Shown: in pieces, positions 1 through 9,365 of the stretch
How the letters are laid out: each line of letters begins with the position of its first letter
Position numbering within the stretch: position 1 is the stretch's first letter
Assembly: GCF_003762905.1 (NCBI RefSeq)
Contig: NZ_RJKS01000004.1
Location: forward strand, 186,001-250,000
Direction of reading: 5' to 3'
Length of the DNA stretch: 64,000 nucleotides
DNA from: Curtobacterium sp. ZW137
Lineage (GTDB): Bacteria; Actinomycetota; Actinomycetes; Actinomycetales; Microbacteriaceae
The notes under the pieces: model-generated
Seen by the model: the letters and a program-made list of their open reading frames with translations, nothing else
Told to the model about the DNA's origin: nothing
The model's database searches: none
Translations under genes and position numbers: made by a program

Positions 1-486
1 CCCCTGGAACGGCACGACGAGCGGCGCGAGCAGCAGCACGAACACGATCGACGACCCGCGGAACCGGATCTTCGACAGTGCGTAGGCGGCGAGCGTCGAC
101 ACGAGGGCGACGAGCACCGCGACCGCGATGGCGACGACGAACGAGTTGACGATGTTCTGCCGCAGGTCCACCGACGGGTCGAACACCTTCGCGTAGTTCC
201 GGAGCGTCAGCGTCGCGATCGACTCCAGCCCGATCCCCCGGGCGTCGGCGTCGGCCGGCAGGAACGACCGGAACAGGATGTAGACGATCGGCGCGATGAA
301 CAGGAAGGCGAGCACCGTGCCCACGGCGACGTACGCGACGCCACTCGCGTGCACACGACGGCGCCGTGGCCCGGGACGGGTCACGTCCGGTGCGTCGGTC
401 CGGTCCACCGCATCCGGTCCGGAGGCTCGACCCGCCCCGCGTCGAGACGCTGCGGTCGTGCGCTTGGTCACGTCCGTCGCGCTCAT
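1..486 (-). CDS. Sugar ABC transporter permease, MalG-type (partial)
   Basis: Inner-membrane permease of a CUT1 carbohydrate importer. The gene runs off the left edge, so only the first 162 codons are present. They show an Arg-rich cytoplasmic N-terminus of about 45 residues, a first membrane helix (VGTVLAFLFIAPIVYILF), an external loop containing TLRNYAKVF as in MalG-type subunits, and a second helix leading to AAYALSKIRFRG, the usual start of the core domain. The ATG at 486 overlaps the TGA of the upstream permease gene (ATGA), so the two are translationally coupled. It is the last visible gene of an operon with the permease at 483-1433 and the lipoprotein at 1430-2725. The sugar is unknown. 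Confidence 0.9.
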   Translation of the reverse strand, partial: MSATDVTKRTTAASRRGAGRASGPDAVDRTDAPDVTRPGPRRRRVHASGVAYVAVGTVLAFLFIAPIVYILFRSFLPADADARGIGLESIATLTLRNYAKVFDPSVDLRQNIVNSFVVAIAVAVLVALVSTLAAYALSKIRFRGSSIVFVLLLAPLVVPFQG

Positions 487-1433
487 CGGTCGTCCTCCGC
501 TCCGGTCGAGCGCAGCGCCCGCAGCTGGACGACCGCGATGGCGAGGATGATCACCGTGAGGATCATCGACAGGGCGGCGCCGTAGCCGAGGTCGTACCGG
601 ACGAACGACTGCTGGTACGTGTACATGACCGTCGTCGTGGTGGATCCGCTGGGGCCGCCCTTGGTCAGCACGTAGAACTGGTCGAAGACCAGGATCGAGC
701 CGGAGACCGCGAGCAGCAGGCAGAGCGCGAACTGTCGTCGGACGAGCGGGAAGATCACGGATCCCTCGCGTCGCCACCAGCCGGCGCCGTCGATCTTGGA
801 GGCCTCGATCACCTCGGTCGGCACCGCCTGCATGCCGGCCATCAGCAGGATCATCGCAACGCCCATCGACTTCCACACGGTCAGGACGATGACCGCCCAG
901 AACGCGGAACCGGGCGCCGTGAACCAGGCGGTGTCCCCGTCGGTGAGCCCGACCGACTTCAGGAGCACGTTGATCACCCCGGTGCCGGGGACGAGCAGCA
1001 CGTTCGCCATGTACGCGGCGGCGGTGAAGCCGATGACGACCGGCATGAAGAACGCCGTCCGGACGAAGGAGACGAACCGGCCCTCACCGCGGACCATCGT
1101 CGCCGCACCGTAGCTCACGGCCATCCCGAGCGGCACGGCGACCACGGTGAACAGCAGCGAGAAGACGAGTGAACGCCAGAACGCCGCGTCCTGGAACGCC
1201 TGCGCGTAGTTCCCGAAGCCGGCCAGGCTGACCTTGCCGAGCAGCGGCCAGTTCGAGAACGACATCCCGACGAGCAGCACCATCGGGACGACGAAGAACA
1301 CGAGCGCGAGGACCAGCGCGGGGGCGACGAGCACCCACGCCAGCGTCTGGCGGCGCCGGCTCCCGGGCCGGGGACGGGAGCGTGTGCTCCCGTCCGCGAC
1401 CCCGGCGAGCGCCGTGGAGGTGACGGCTGTCAC
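483..1433 (-). CDS. Sugar ABC transporter permease, MalF-type
   Basis: The 316-residue first permease of a CUT1 importer. Helices are clear from about residue 30 (TLAWVLVAPALVLALVFFVVPMVLLV), followed by SFSNWPLLG and the binding-protein-dependent transport domain. The EAA loop is visible as VPTEVIEASKIDGAGWWRREGSVIFPLV, which contacts the ATPase. The start is the GTG at 1433 because it forms a GTGA overlap with the stop of the binding-protein gene; the long open frame upstream of it is out-of-frame reading of that gene. No ATPase is encoded here, so a shared MsiK-type ATPase encoded elsewhere is likely, as is common in actinobacteria. Confidence 0.92.
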   Translation of the reverse strand: MTAVTSTALAGVADGSTRSRPRPGSRRRQTLAWVLVAPALVLALVFFVVPMVLLVGMSFSNWPLLGKVSLAGFGNYAQAFQDAAFWRSLVFSLLFTVVAVPLGMAVSYGAATMVRGEGRFVSFVRTAFFMPVVIGFTAAAYMANVLLVPGTGVINVLLKSVGLTDGDTAWFTAPGSAFWAVIVLTVWKSMGVAMILLMAGMQAVPTEVIEASKIDGAGWWRREGSVIFPLVRRQFALCLLLAVSGSILVFDQFYVLTKGGPSGSTTTTVMYTYQQSFVRYDLGYGAALSMILTVIILAIAVVQLRALRSTGAEDDR

Positions 1434-2725
1434 TGCCCGACCTGGCTGTACGCCTGCTCGATGAGCGAGTTCGCCTGCTTCTCCGCGCTCGCGAGGGCGG
1501 TCGTCGCGTCCGCGCCCTGGAAGATGACCTTCTGGGACTGCTGCGCCCACGGGCCGTTCGGGTCGTTGATGACGGCGTTGTAGGCGATGCTCTTCGGGAG
1601 CTTGCCGATCGCGAGCGTGTCGACGATGTCCTTCGACCACTCGTCGGTCGCCAGGCTCTTCGCCACGGTGAGGTCCGGCGCGATCCAGCCCTGCGACAGG
1701 TCGATCTTCGCCGCTTCCTTCGAGCTGACCAGCCACTTCATGAGCGACCAGGCGCCGTCGGTGTTCTTCGCACCGGCGGTCATGCCGATCTCGTCACCAC
1801 CGAGGAACGAGCCGGAGCCGCCGTCCACGCCGGGGATCCCGACCGCGCTGCCGAAGTCGGCCTTCTTCGCGGTGAGCGTGTTCGCACCGCCGAAGAGGAT
1901 GCCGACCTTGCCGTTCAGCGCGTTCTCCTGCCCGACGTTGCCCGGGTCCTGGTTGGGCTGGTCGGTCTTCTGCATGAGCCCGGACTTCCACATGTCCTGG
2001 TACCAGTCGACCATCCCGACGAGTTCCGGGCTGGTGAACTCGGCCTTCTGGTCCTTCCCAGCGGCGGTCAGGACGCTGCCGCTCTTGGCCCACGAGCTCG
2101 GGAAGCCGGTCCAGGCCTGGCCGACGCCGCCGAGGGTCGAGAACCCGGTGACCCCGCCGCCGAGCGCCTGGATCTTCTGCGCGTCCGCCTTGACCTCGGC
2201 GAGGGACGTCGGCGGCTTCGTCGGGTCGAGTCCTGCCTCCTTGAAGAGCGACTTGTTCCAGAACATCTGCGAGCCGGTGAGCGCGACCGGGAGCGCGAAG
2301 TTCTTGCCGTCGAGCGTGCCGATCTCGACACCGGCCGGCGCGAGGTCGCCCTTGTCCGAGAGCCCCTTCACCTTGTCGGTGACGTCGGCGAGCAGGCCCT
2401 GCGTCGCGAGGAGCGGGGTGTTGACGATGTCGTAGCTGACGAGGTCCGGCACCGACCCCGCACGTGCGGAGTTGGCGAGCTTGGTGAGGTACTGGTCGGC
2501 CTGGATCGTGGAGAGCTTCACGGTGACGCCGGGGTGCGACTTCTCGTACGCCTTGACCTGCGCCGTCAGGTCGACGCCGCCGTCGCGCTGCCAGAGCGTG
2601 ACCGTGCCCTTCGCCGCGCCACCGGTGTCGGCCGTCCCGCTCGAGGAGCACCCGGCCAGCCCGATCGCCGCGACGGTCAGAGCGGCTGCCGCGATCGCGG
2701 TCCGCCGGATCGTGGATGTCTTCAT
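1430..2725 (-). CDS. Sugar ABC transporter substrate-binding lipoprotein
   Basis: A 431-residue extracellular solute-binding protein (family 1). The N-terminus has two arginines (R7, R8), a hydrophobic segment and the lipobox LAGC at residues 23-26, so it should be lipid-anchored at Cys26. The mature part begins with a Ser/Gly-rich linker and the fold signature GTVTLWQRDGGVDLTAQVKAYEKSHPGVTVKLSTI. The start ATG at 2725 is preferred over the ATG at 2731 because the GGAG motif lies 6 nt before it. It is the first gene of the operon and is transcribed divergently from the LacI gene at 2883; the shared intergenic region carries two matching palindromes. The ligand is unknown. Confidence 0.92.
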   Translation of the reverse strand: MKTSTIRRTAIAAAALTVAAIGLAGCSSSGTADTGGAAKGTVTLWQRDGGVDLTAQVKAYEKSHPGVTVKLSTIQADQYLTKLANSARAGSVPDLVSYDIVNTPLLATQGLLADVTDKVKGLSDKGDLAPAGVEIGTLDGKNFALPVALTGSQMFWNKSLFKEAGLDPTKPPTSLAEVKADAQKIQALGGGVTGFSTLGGVGQAWTGFPSSWAKSGSVLTAAGKDQKAEFTSPELVGMVDWYQDMWKSGLMQKTDQPNQDPGNVGQENALNGKVGILFGGANTLTAKKADFGSAVGIPGVDGGSGSFLGGDEIGMTAGAKNTDGAWSLMKWLVSSKEAAKIDLSQGWIAPDLTVAKSLATDEWSKDIVDTLAIGKLPKSIAYNAVINDPNGPWAQQSQKVIFQGADATTALASAEKQANSLIEQAYSQVGQ

Positions 2726-2759
2726 CGTCATCTCCGCATCTCTGCTTGCCGCGTCGTTG

Positions 2760-2774
2760 CGGCAAGATTTGCTG
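2760..2774. promoter_or_regulatory. LacI-type operator, downstream site
   Basis: CGGCAAGATTTGCTG is a near-palindrome (CGGCAA-N3-TTGCTG) matching the perfect site at 2836-2850 at 13 of 15 positions. It lies just downstream of the predicted -10 box of the ABC operon, the usual position of a repressor site. Confidence 0.6.
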
Positions 2775-2783
2775 TGTTTGCCG

Positions 2784-2812
2784 AAGGTAGAACCTGGCGA
2801 TGGCCGTGTCAA
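2784..2812 (-). promoter_or_regulatory. Promoter of the 1-2725 ABC operon
   Basis: On the minus strand a perfect -35 TTGACA (2812-2807) is followed by a 17-bp spacer and -10 TACCTT (2789-2784). The predicted start of transcription falls near 2777, at the edge of the operator at 2760-2774, so a bound LacI protein would block it. Confidence 0.55.
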
Positions 2813-2835
2813 TGCTTGACGTCGCAATCGTGATA

Positions 2836-2850
2836 CGGCAAGGTTTGCCG
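2836..2850. promoter_or_regulatory. LacI-type operator, upstream site
   Basis: CGGCAAGGTTTGCCG is a perfect CGGCAA-N3-TTGCCG palindrome between the divergent ABC operon and LacI gene, 33 bp before the LacI start codon. With the related site at 2760-2774 it suggests joint control and autoregulation by the adjacent LacI protein. Confidence 0.65.
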
Positions 2851-2882
2851 AGTGCCGTACGATGCATCGCAAGGAGGACGCC

Positions 2883-3881
2883 GTGGTCAATCGACGTGAG
2901 GTGACGCTCGCCGACGTCGCCGCGCAGACCGGTGTCTCGGTCGGGACGGTCTCCAAGGTCCTCAACGGCCGCGGACAGATCGCCGAGGCGACGCGGCAAC
3001 GTGTGGCCCTGGTGGCGAGCGAGCTGGGACTGGTCGTGCGCGCCGAGACGCGAGCACAGCCTCCCGGCCGCTCCTTCCTGGTCGGCGTGCTCTCGACGGA
3101 TGCCTACGGGCGCTTCACCATCCCGATCCTCACCGGGGCGGAGGACACCTTCGGCCCCGGCGAGGTGTCCATGCTGCTCGCCGAGAGCCGCGGCGACCCC
3201 ATCCGTGAAGCGCACTACGTGCAGACGTTCCTGAACCAGCGGGTCGACGGCATCGTGGTGACCGGTCGCTCCAGCGACCCCCGACCGTCGATCACCGGAC
3301 TCCTCGGGGTGCCGGCCGTGTACGCGCTCGCGCCGTCCCTCGACCCGGACGACGTCTCCATCGTGCCGGACGACGAAGCCGGCGCCGCCCGCGCGATCGA
3401 CCACCTGATCGGGTCCGGACGCCGCTCCATCGCGGTCGTCTCGGGTGCCCGGCGGCACACCGCGAGTTCGCACCGCGTCGAGAGCGCGAAACGGGCCATC
3501 GCCGCTGCCGGAGCGACGCTCGCCGGTGGCGACGCCCTCTACGGCGAGTGGAGCGAGCGCTGGGGGTACGAGGCGGCGACCCGGCTGCTCGGGAGCGAGT
3601 TCGACGGCGTCTTCTGCACGAGCGACCAGATCGCGCGCGGCGTCGTGGACTGCCTGCGCGAAGCCGGGATCGTGGTGCCCACCCAGGTCGGCGTCGTCGG
3701 CGTGGACAACTGGAGCGTCATCACCGACGCGGCGCGGCCGAGCATCACGTCCGTGGACCTCAACCTGCGCGAGGTCGGCCGCCGCGCGGCAGCCCTGCTC
3801 ATGCGGATGATCCAGGGCGACCAGGTCGCGGGCGGCGTCCGCACCGCGGAGTGCTTCCTCGTGCCCCGGCAGTCGACGTGA
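2883..3881 (+). CDS. LacI-family transcriptional regulator
   Basis: A 332-residue repressor of sugar-uptake genes. Residues 5-55 form the LacI helix-turn-helix and hinge helix (VTLADVAAQTGVSVGTVSKVLNG), followed by a periplasmic-binding-protein-like effector domain with the terminal signature VGVVGVDNWSVITDAARPSITSVDLNLREVGRRAAALLMRMI. The GTG start at 2883 is chosen because AAGGAGG (2871-2877) sits 5 nt upstream; the ATG at 2862 has no ribosome site and lies upstream of that motif. The gene is divergent from the ABC operon whose promoter carries CGGCAA-N3-TTGCCG sites, so that operon is its likely target. The effector is presumably the transported sugar. Confidence 0.93.
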   Translation: MVNRREVTLADVAAQTGVSVGTVSKVLNGRGQIAEATRQRVALVASELGLVVRAETRAQPPGRSFLVGVLSTDAYGRFTIPILTGAEDTFGPGEVSMLLAESRGDPIREAHYVQTFLNQRVDGIVVTGRSSDPRPSITGLLGVPAVYALAPSLDPDDVSIVPDDEAGAARAIDHLIGSGRRSIAVVSGARRHTASSHRVESAKRAIAAAGATLAGGDALYGEWSERWGYEAATRLLGSEFDGVFCTSDQIARGVVDCLREAGIVVPTQVGVVGVDNWSVITDAARPSITSVDLNLREVGRRAAALLMRMIQGDQVAGGVRTAECFLVPRQST

Positions 3882-4846
3882 ACCCCACGGCGGATCCGCG
3901 CCTGGCGCGCGCACTGGCGGCCGCCGGTCTGCCGACGACGGGTCACTTCGTCGAGAAGGGCGGCTGGGTCAGCCACGCCTGGATCGGCGACGACGTCGTC
4001 GTCCGGGCGAGCAACGGCGCGATCCGCGACGCCTACCGCCACGAAGCCGAGGTCGTCGACCTGCTCGCCGGCAGCGACGTCCCGCACGCTCGACGCATCG
4101 CGCACGGCGACGAACCGGACGGCGCCTGGTCCGTGTCGACGCGACTGCCCGGCCGCACGCTGCAGGACGCCTGGCCGACCGCCTCGCCGGAGGCCCGCCG
4201 GACCATGATCGAGAGCCTCGGATCAGCGCTCCGCGAGCTCCACCGCGTCCCGGCACCCGCGGACCTCATGCCGCCGTGGCTGGCCGATGCCCTCGCCGGC
4301 GGATCGTGGCCCGCGTACCACCCGCCCGTCGTCGGCGCGGCCGAGCATCTGGTCGACGAGGCCCGTCACGCCGGCGGCGACGCCGGGCTGTTCGAGCACG
4401 TCGCCCGCTGGGTCGACGCGCGACTGCCGCTCTTCGCCGACGACCGGCTCGTCCTCGTCCACGGTGACCTGCACGGGTCGAACGTGATGGTCGACCAGGG
4501 GCGCGTCACCGGGCTCATCGACTTCGCCGAGGCGGTGGCCCAGCCGGCCGACGTCGAGCTCGACACCATCCTGCGCTGGTGCGCTCGACCGCTGGAGTTC
4601 CCGGCCACACCCGACGGCCGAGGGCTCGACGCATCGACCCTGGCGGAGGTCCCCGGATGGCTGCGCGGCGCGTACCCGGAGCTGTTCGCGCGCGAGCACC
4701 TGCGCGAGCGACTGCGGTTCTTCGACATGGAGGTCGAGCTCGCGATCCTCGCGCACCACCCCGACCCCACGGTGCGTGAGGTGGCGCGAGGACGCGTCAC
4801 GCGACTGCTCGAGGGGCACGACCACCTCGACGAGCTCGTCTGGTAG
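3878..4846 (+). CDS. Aminoglycoside phosphotransferase-family kinase
   Basis: A 322-residue protein of the APH/choline-kinase fold. The catalytic loop HGDLHGSNVMVDQGRVTGLIDFAEAV begins near residue 194: HGD...N is the Brenner motif and the IDF aspartate is the Mg ligand. The N-terminal lobe has WVSHAWIGDDVVVRASNG in the ATP-binding position. It starts with a GTG that overlaps the TGA of the LacI gene (GTGA), so it is co-transcribed with the regulator. That context makes a small-molecule or sugar-related kinase more plausible than antibiotic resistance, but the substrate cannot be read from sequence. The stop codon is one base from the convergent MBL gene's stop. Confidence 0.85.
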   Translation: MNPTADPRLARALAAAGLPTTGHFVEKGGWVSHAWIGDDVVVRASNGAIRDAYRHEAEVVDLLAGSDVPHARRIAHGDEPDGAWSVSTRLPGRTLQDAWPTASPEARRTMIESLGSALRELHRVPAPADLMPPWLADALAGGSWPAYHPPVVGAAEHLVDEARHAGGDAGLFEHVARWVDARLPLFADDRLVLVHGDLHGSNVMVDQGRVTGLIDFAEAVAQPADVELDTILRWCARPLEFPATPDGRGLDASTLAEVPGWLRGAYPELFAREHLRERLRFFDMEVELAILAHHPDPTVREVARGRVTRLLEGHDHLDELVW

Positions 4847-4847
4847 G

Positions 4848-5561
4848 TCAGCGCGCCGCCGCTTCCACCGCGGCGACCGCTGCAGCGACCCCACCGTGGA
4901 ACGGTGCCCCGTGCCCCGGCAGCACCCACGTCGCCCCAGTGGGCAGCAGGGCGCCGAGCGACGCGATCGCCTGGGCCGGCTCGTCGGTGAACGGCGCGGG
5001 CGCGGGGCCGACGGCTCCGGTCAGCACGTGCCGGGTGGTGAGCCCGTCGCCGACGAACACCGCGTCGACCGCCGGTACCCACACCGCGATGCTCCCCGGC
5101 GAGTGTCCCGGCATGGCGATGACCTGCGGCGCACCCGGCAGGTCGAGGACGTCGCCGTCGTGCACCTCGACCACCTCCTGCAGCCACACCGGCCGTGCGC
5201 CGCCCTTGCGCAGCGAGTAAGCCACGAAGCCGAGGAGTGCCCCGATCCGCATCCGCTGCTTCCCGCCCTTGGGCTTCGGACCACCCTTGGCGCGCTCGGC
5301 GTCGGCGGCGTGCACGTACACCGGCACGCCGTGTTCGCGACGCAGCCGTTCGGCGAAGCCGACGTGGTCGGAGTCGCCGTGGGTGAGCACCACGCCCCGG
5401 ACATCATCGAGCGAGCGCCCCATCGACGCCAGCTCGGCGACGAGGTCACGCCAGTGGCCGGGGAGGGCGGCGTCGATCACGGTGATGCCCTCGGGCGTCT
5501 CGACGAGGTAGGCGGAGACCACGTCGCTGCCGATGCGGCGGAGGTTGGGTGCGAGTTCCAT
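4848..5561 (-). CDS. MBL-fold metallo-hydrolase
   Basis: A 237-residue cytosolic metallo-beta-lactamase-fold hydrolase. The metal-binding motif is THGDSDHVG (H61, D63, D65, H66), the common variant in which the second histidine of HxHxDH is replaced. Further ligands appear as MPGHSPGSIAVW, FVGDGLTT and the C-terminal VLPGHGAPFHGG. The family includes lactonases, glyoxalase-II-like enzymes and phosphodiesterases; nothing here narrows this down. It is transcribed divergently from the TetR gene, and a palindrome sits inside its predicted promoter, so the TetR protein probably regulates it. The -10-like box 7 nt upstream of the ATG implies a leaderless mRNA. Confidence 0.88.
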   Translation of the reverse strand: MELAPNLRRIGSDVVSAYLVETPEGITVIDAALPGHWRDLVAELASMGRSLDDVRGVVLTHGDSDHVGFAERLRREHGVPVYVHAADAERAKGGPKPKGGKQRMRIGALLGFVAYSLRKGGARPVWLQEVVEVHDGDVLDLPGAPQVIAMPGHSPGSIAVWVPAVDAVFVGDGLTTRHVLTGAVGPAPAPFTDEPAQAIASLGALLPTGATWVLPGHGAPFHGGVAAAVAAVEAAAR

Positions 5562-5591
5562 GATGGCTACGCTACATAGCCATCATGGCTA
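5562..5591. promoter_or_regulatory. Probable TetR operator
   Basis: TAGCCATCATGGCTA (5577-5591) is a perfect 7-1-7 palindrome. The half-site GATGGCTA is repeated at 5562-5569 and forms a second inverted pair with TAGCCATC (5577-5584). The block covers the spacer and -10 of the MBL promoter and lies just upstream of the TetR gene's -10 box, so one bound TetR dimer could silence both genes. Confidence 0.6.
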
Positions 5592-5598
5592 CTGTCAA
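5569..5598 (-). promoter_or_regulatory. Leaderless promoter of the MBL hydrolase gene
   Basis: On the minus strand TTGACA (5598-5593), an 18-bp spacer and TAGCGT (5574-5569) end 7 nt before the ATG at 5561. Transcription would therefore start at or within a base or two of the start codon. The spacer contains the palindrome at 5577-5591. Confidence 0.5.
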
Positions 5599-5602
5599 TA
5601 GC

Positions 5603-5608
5603 TATACT
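5603..5608 (+). promoter_or_regulatory. -10 box of the TetR gene (leaderless)
   Basis: TATACT lies 7 nt before the ATG at 5616, with no room or sequence for a ribosome-binding site. No good -35 box is visible, so binding near the palindrome may matter for activity. Confidence 0.45.
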
Positions 5609-5615
5609 CGGGTCC

Positions 5616-6152
5616 ATGCCCACTCCGGACCGGACCACCCTCGACGCCATCGTCGCCGCCGCGCGCGACCTGCTCGAGGAGGACGGGCTCGCCGGCGTGA
5701 CGATGCAGGGCGTCGCCGTCCGCGTCGGCGTGCGCGCACCGTCGCTGTACAAGCGGGTGGAGAACCGCGACCGGCTGCTCCAGCTCGTCGCCGAGGAGAC
5801 CCTCCTCGAGCTCACCGCGCGTCTCGACGCGGCAGCCGACGCCCGCGCGCTGCTCGACACCTACCGGGGGTTCGGGAAGGAGCGCCCCGCGGCGTTCCGG
5901 CTGGTGATGACCCCGGGCGCCGGGACACCGGTCGCCGACACCGCGGTGCAGGCGGCGTCGAGCGCGGCCATCCTCCGGGTCGCCGCCGCACTGGCCGGCG
6001 AGGCGGAAGCGCTCGAGGCAGCGCGCCTGCTCACCGCGTGGGCCACGGGCTTCATCAGCATGGAGCTGAACGGCGCGTTCCGCCTCGGCGGGGACATCGA
6101 CCGCGCGTGGGACTACGGCATCGCCCACCTGGTGGACGCGATCACCCGGTAG
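5616..6152 (+). CDS. TetR-family transcriptional regulator
   Basis: A 178-residue repressor. The helix-turn-helix is at about residues 8-50 (TLDAIVAAARDLLEEDGLAGVTMQGVAVRVGVRAPSLYKRVENRDRLL). The C-terminal part resembles the WHG/TetR_C_33 ligand domains, with GFGKERPAAFRLVMTPG and a late helix TAWATGFISMELNGAFRLGGDIDRAWDYGI. It is divergent from the MBL hydrolase, and the 54-bp intergenic region contains the likely operator, so it should repress the hydrolase and itself. The inducer is unknown. Confidence 0.92.
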   Translation: MPTPDRTTLDAIVAAARDLLEEDGLAGVTMQGVAVRVGVRAPSLYKRVENRDRLLQLVAEETLLELTARLDAAADARALLDTYRGFGKERPAAFRLVMTPGAGTPVADTAVQAASSAAILRVAAALAGEAEALEAARLLTAWATGFISMELNGAFRLGGDIDRAWDYGIAHLVDAITR

Positions 6153-6195
6153 TCGCCGGCGGACGCGGTCAGCAGCACCGGCGCCCCGCTGAGCG

Positions 6196-7017
6196 TCATC
6201 CCAGCCCCAGACAGGTCGCCATCACGGCCTGCTGCACCGGCAGCAGCGACGCCTTGAACGCGTGCCCCACGAACGCCGGGTGCTCCAGGGCATCCGCGCT
6301 GACCTCGCGCCCCCGCAGGAACGGCGGGCACGGGTTCAGCCGCACGCCCGACGGCGCCGCATCCAGGAGCGCGGCGGTGATCCGGTACGGCGCCAGGAGT
6401 TCGGCGTGCGGGCCCGGACCGTCGGTGAGCACCACGTCGGCGGAGCGGATCGCCACGTCGAGGTCGTCCGTCCACCGCGCACCCGGGGTCGCGACCTGCG
6501 CCGGGCAGCACTGGACGAGGTCGAGCTCCATCGCCCGTGCCGCTTCCTGCCAGGCACGCGCGATGTTGCCGTCGGCGCCGACGAACAGGAACCGCAGCGA
6601 CCGGAGTTCCGCACCGAGCCGCAGGGCGTACAGGTCCGACAGCACCTCGCACGGGTGGTTGCCGTCCGTCATGGCGTTCACGACGGGGAGGGACGGCACC
6701 GAGTCCAACCCGTCGAGGACCGCGAGATCGGGGTGCCGGGCGACCACGATGTCGGCCCAGGCGTCGAGGTACCCGGCGACGTCGGCGAGTGCCTCGGGCT
6801 TGTCGAGCGTCGTCTCGGGGAACACGATCGGCTGCAGGCCCATCAGCGCCGCCCCCCGCTCGAACGTCACCCGCGTCCGCAGGCTGGAGGCGGGGAAGAA
6901 CAGCACCGCGCACCCGGAGGTGACGGGACCGCGGCCGTCGCGGTAGGCGTCGGCGAGGTCGAAGACCCCCGCGATGTCCGAGTCGGACCAGTCGTCGAGG
7001 CGGATGAGCGAGCGCAT
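6196..7017 (-). CDS. Ornithine/aspartate carbamoyltransferase-family protein, atypical
   Basis: A 273-residue protein of the transcarbamylase fold, shorter than typical ornithine carbamoyltransferases (about 310). The carbamoyl-phosphate loop SLRTR is intact at residues 45-49, and the second carbamoyl-phosphate histidine motif is HPCEVLSDL at 121-129 (usual HPxQ, here Glu for Gln). The C-terminal amino-acid-binding region reads LNPCPPFLRGREV where OTC has HCLP, so the substrate is probably not ornithine. It stands alone, away from arginine or pyrimidine genes. The ATG at 7017 is chosen because homologous sequence starts there; a TACGGT box 6 nt upstream suggests leaderless translation. The true reaction is unknown. 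Confidence 0.8.
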   Translation of the reverse strand: MRSLIRLDDWSDSDIAGVFDLADAYRDGRGPVTSGCAVLFFPASSLRTRVTFERGAALMGLQPIVFPETTLDKPEALADVAGYLDAWADIVVARHPDLAVLDGLDSVPSLPVVNAMTDGNHPCEVLSDLYALRLGAELRSLRFLFVGADGNIARAWQEAARAMELDLVQCCPAQVATPGARWTDDLDVAIRSADVVLTDGPGPHAELLAPYRITAALLDAAPSGVRLNPCPPFLRGREVSADALEHPAFVGHAFKASLLPVQQAVMATCLGLG

Positions 7018-7112
7018 CAGATCACCGTAGCGACACGTCGGCGAAACACCGGATGTCGTCTCCTGGTCCTGCACGGCGTCACCGAGGCGTCGACGAAACG
7101 AAGGAGAACACC

Positions 7113-7385
7113 ATGCCCGTCACGAAGAAGGTCCTCGCGAGCGGCATCGTCCTCACGGCCGTCGGAGCGAGTGTGCTCGGCGGAACGGCGGTCGCCTCCG
7201 CCGCGTCCGTCGGTCAGGAGGCAGGGACACTCGCCCGTCCGACCGAGGACGCGCTCATGCTGACGCCGCACTCCGGTGATGGCGATGCCACGTTCACGGT
7301 CGACCAGGACGCGGTGGGGGATCCTTCCGTGGTCCTCGAGCCGGGTTCCGGCGACACGGTCATCGGTCAGCCTGTCGGGTCGTAG
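7113..7385 (+). CDS. Small secreted protein, unknown function
   Basis: A 90-residue protein with a classical Sec signal peptide: MPVTKK, a hydrophobic stretch LASGIVLTAVGASVLGGTAVASAA and probable cleavage after about residue 29. The mature part is acidic and Gly/Asp-rich (PHSGDGDATFTVDQDAVGDPSVVLEPGSGDTVIGQPVGS), with no cysteines. The start at 7113 follows AAGGAG at 7101-7106. I do not recognise a family. It is followed by a strong palindromic terminator shared with the convergent sufU gene. Confidence 0.7.
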   Translation: MPVTKKVLASGIVLTAVGASVLGGTAVASAASVGQEAGTLARPTEDALMLTPHSGDGDATFTVDQDAVGDPSVVLEPGSGDTVIGQPVGS

Positions 7386-7398
7386 ACGCGGACGATGA

Positions 7399-7442
7399 CG
7401 GACGGGAGGCCCGTGGCGGCGCCGCCACGGGCCTCCCGTCCG
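7399..7442. terminator. Bidirectional 44-bp palindromic terminator
   Basis: A perfect 44-bp palindrome centred at 7420/7421 with outer arm CGGACGGGAGGCCCGTGGCG. It lies between the convergent secreted-protein and sufU genes. It has no U-tract, as is common in high-GC actinobacteria, and belongs to the family also seen at 16330, 26052 and 29316. Confidence 0.7.
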
Positions 7443-7455
7443 GTTCCGGGTCGTG

Positions 7456-9365
<1,910 letters not shown>

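Noticed and set aside
3878..4846. Antibiotic-resistance aminoglycoside kinase
   Set aside because: Only the general APH fold is visible, and coupling to a sugar repressor gene argues for a metabolic kinase.
7399..7442. Long palindromes as mobile-element ends or attachment sites
   Set aside because: No transposase, integrase or target duplication is present near any copy, and their positions at gene ends fit terminators better.
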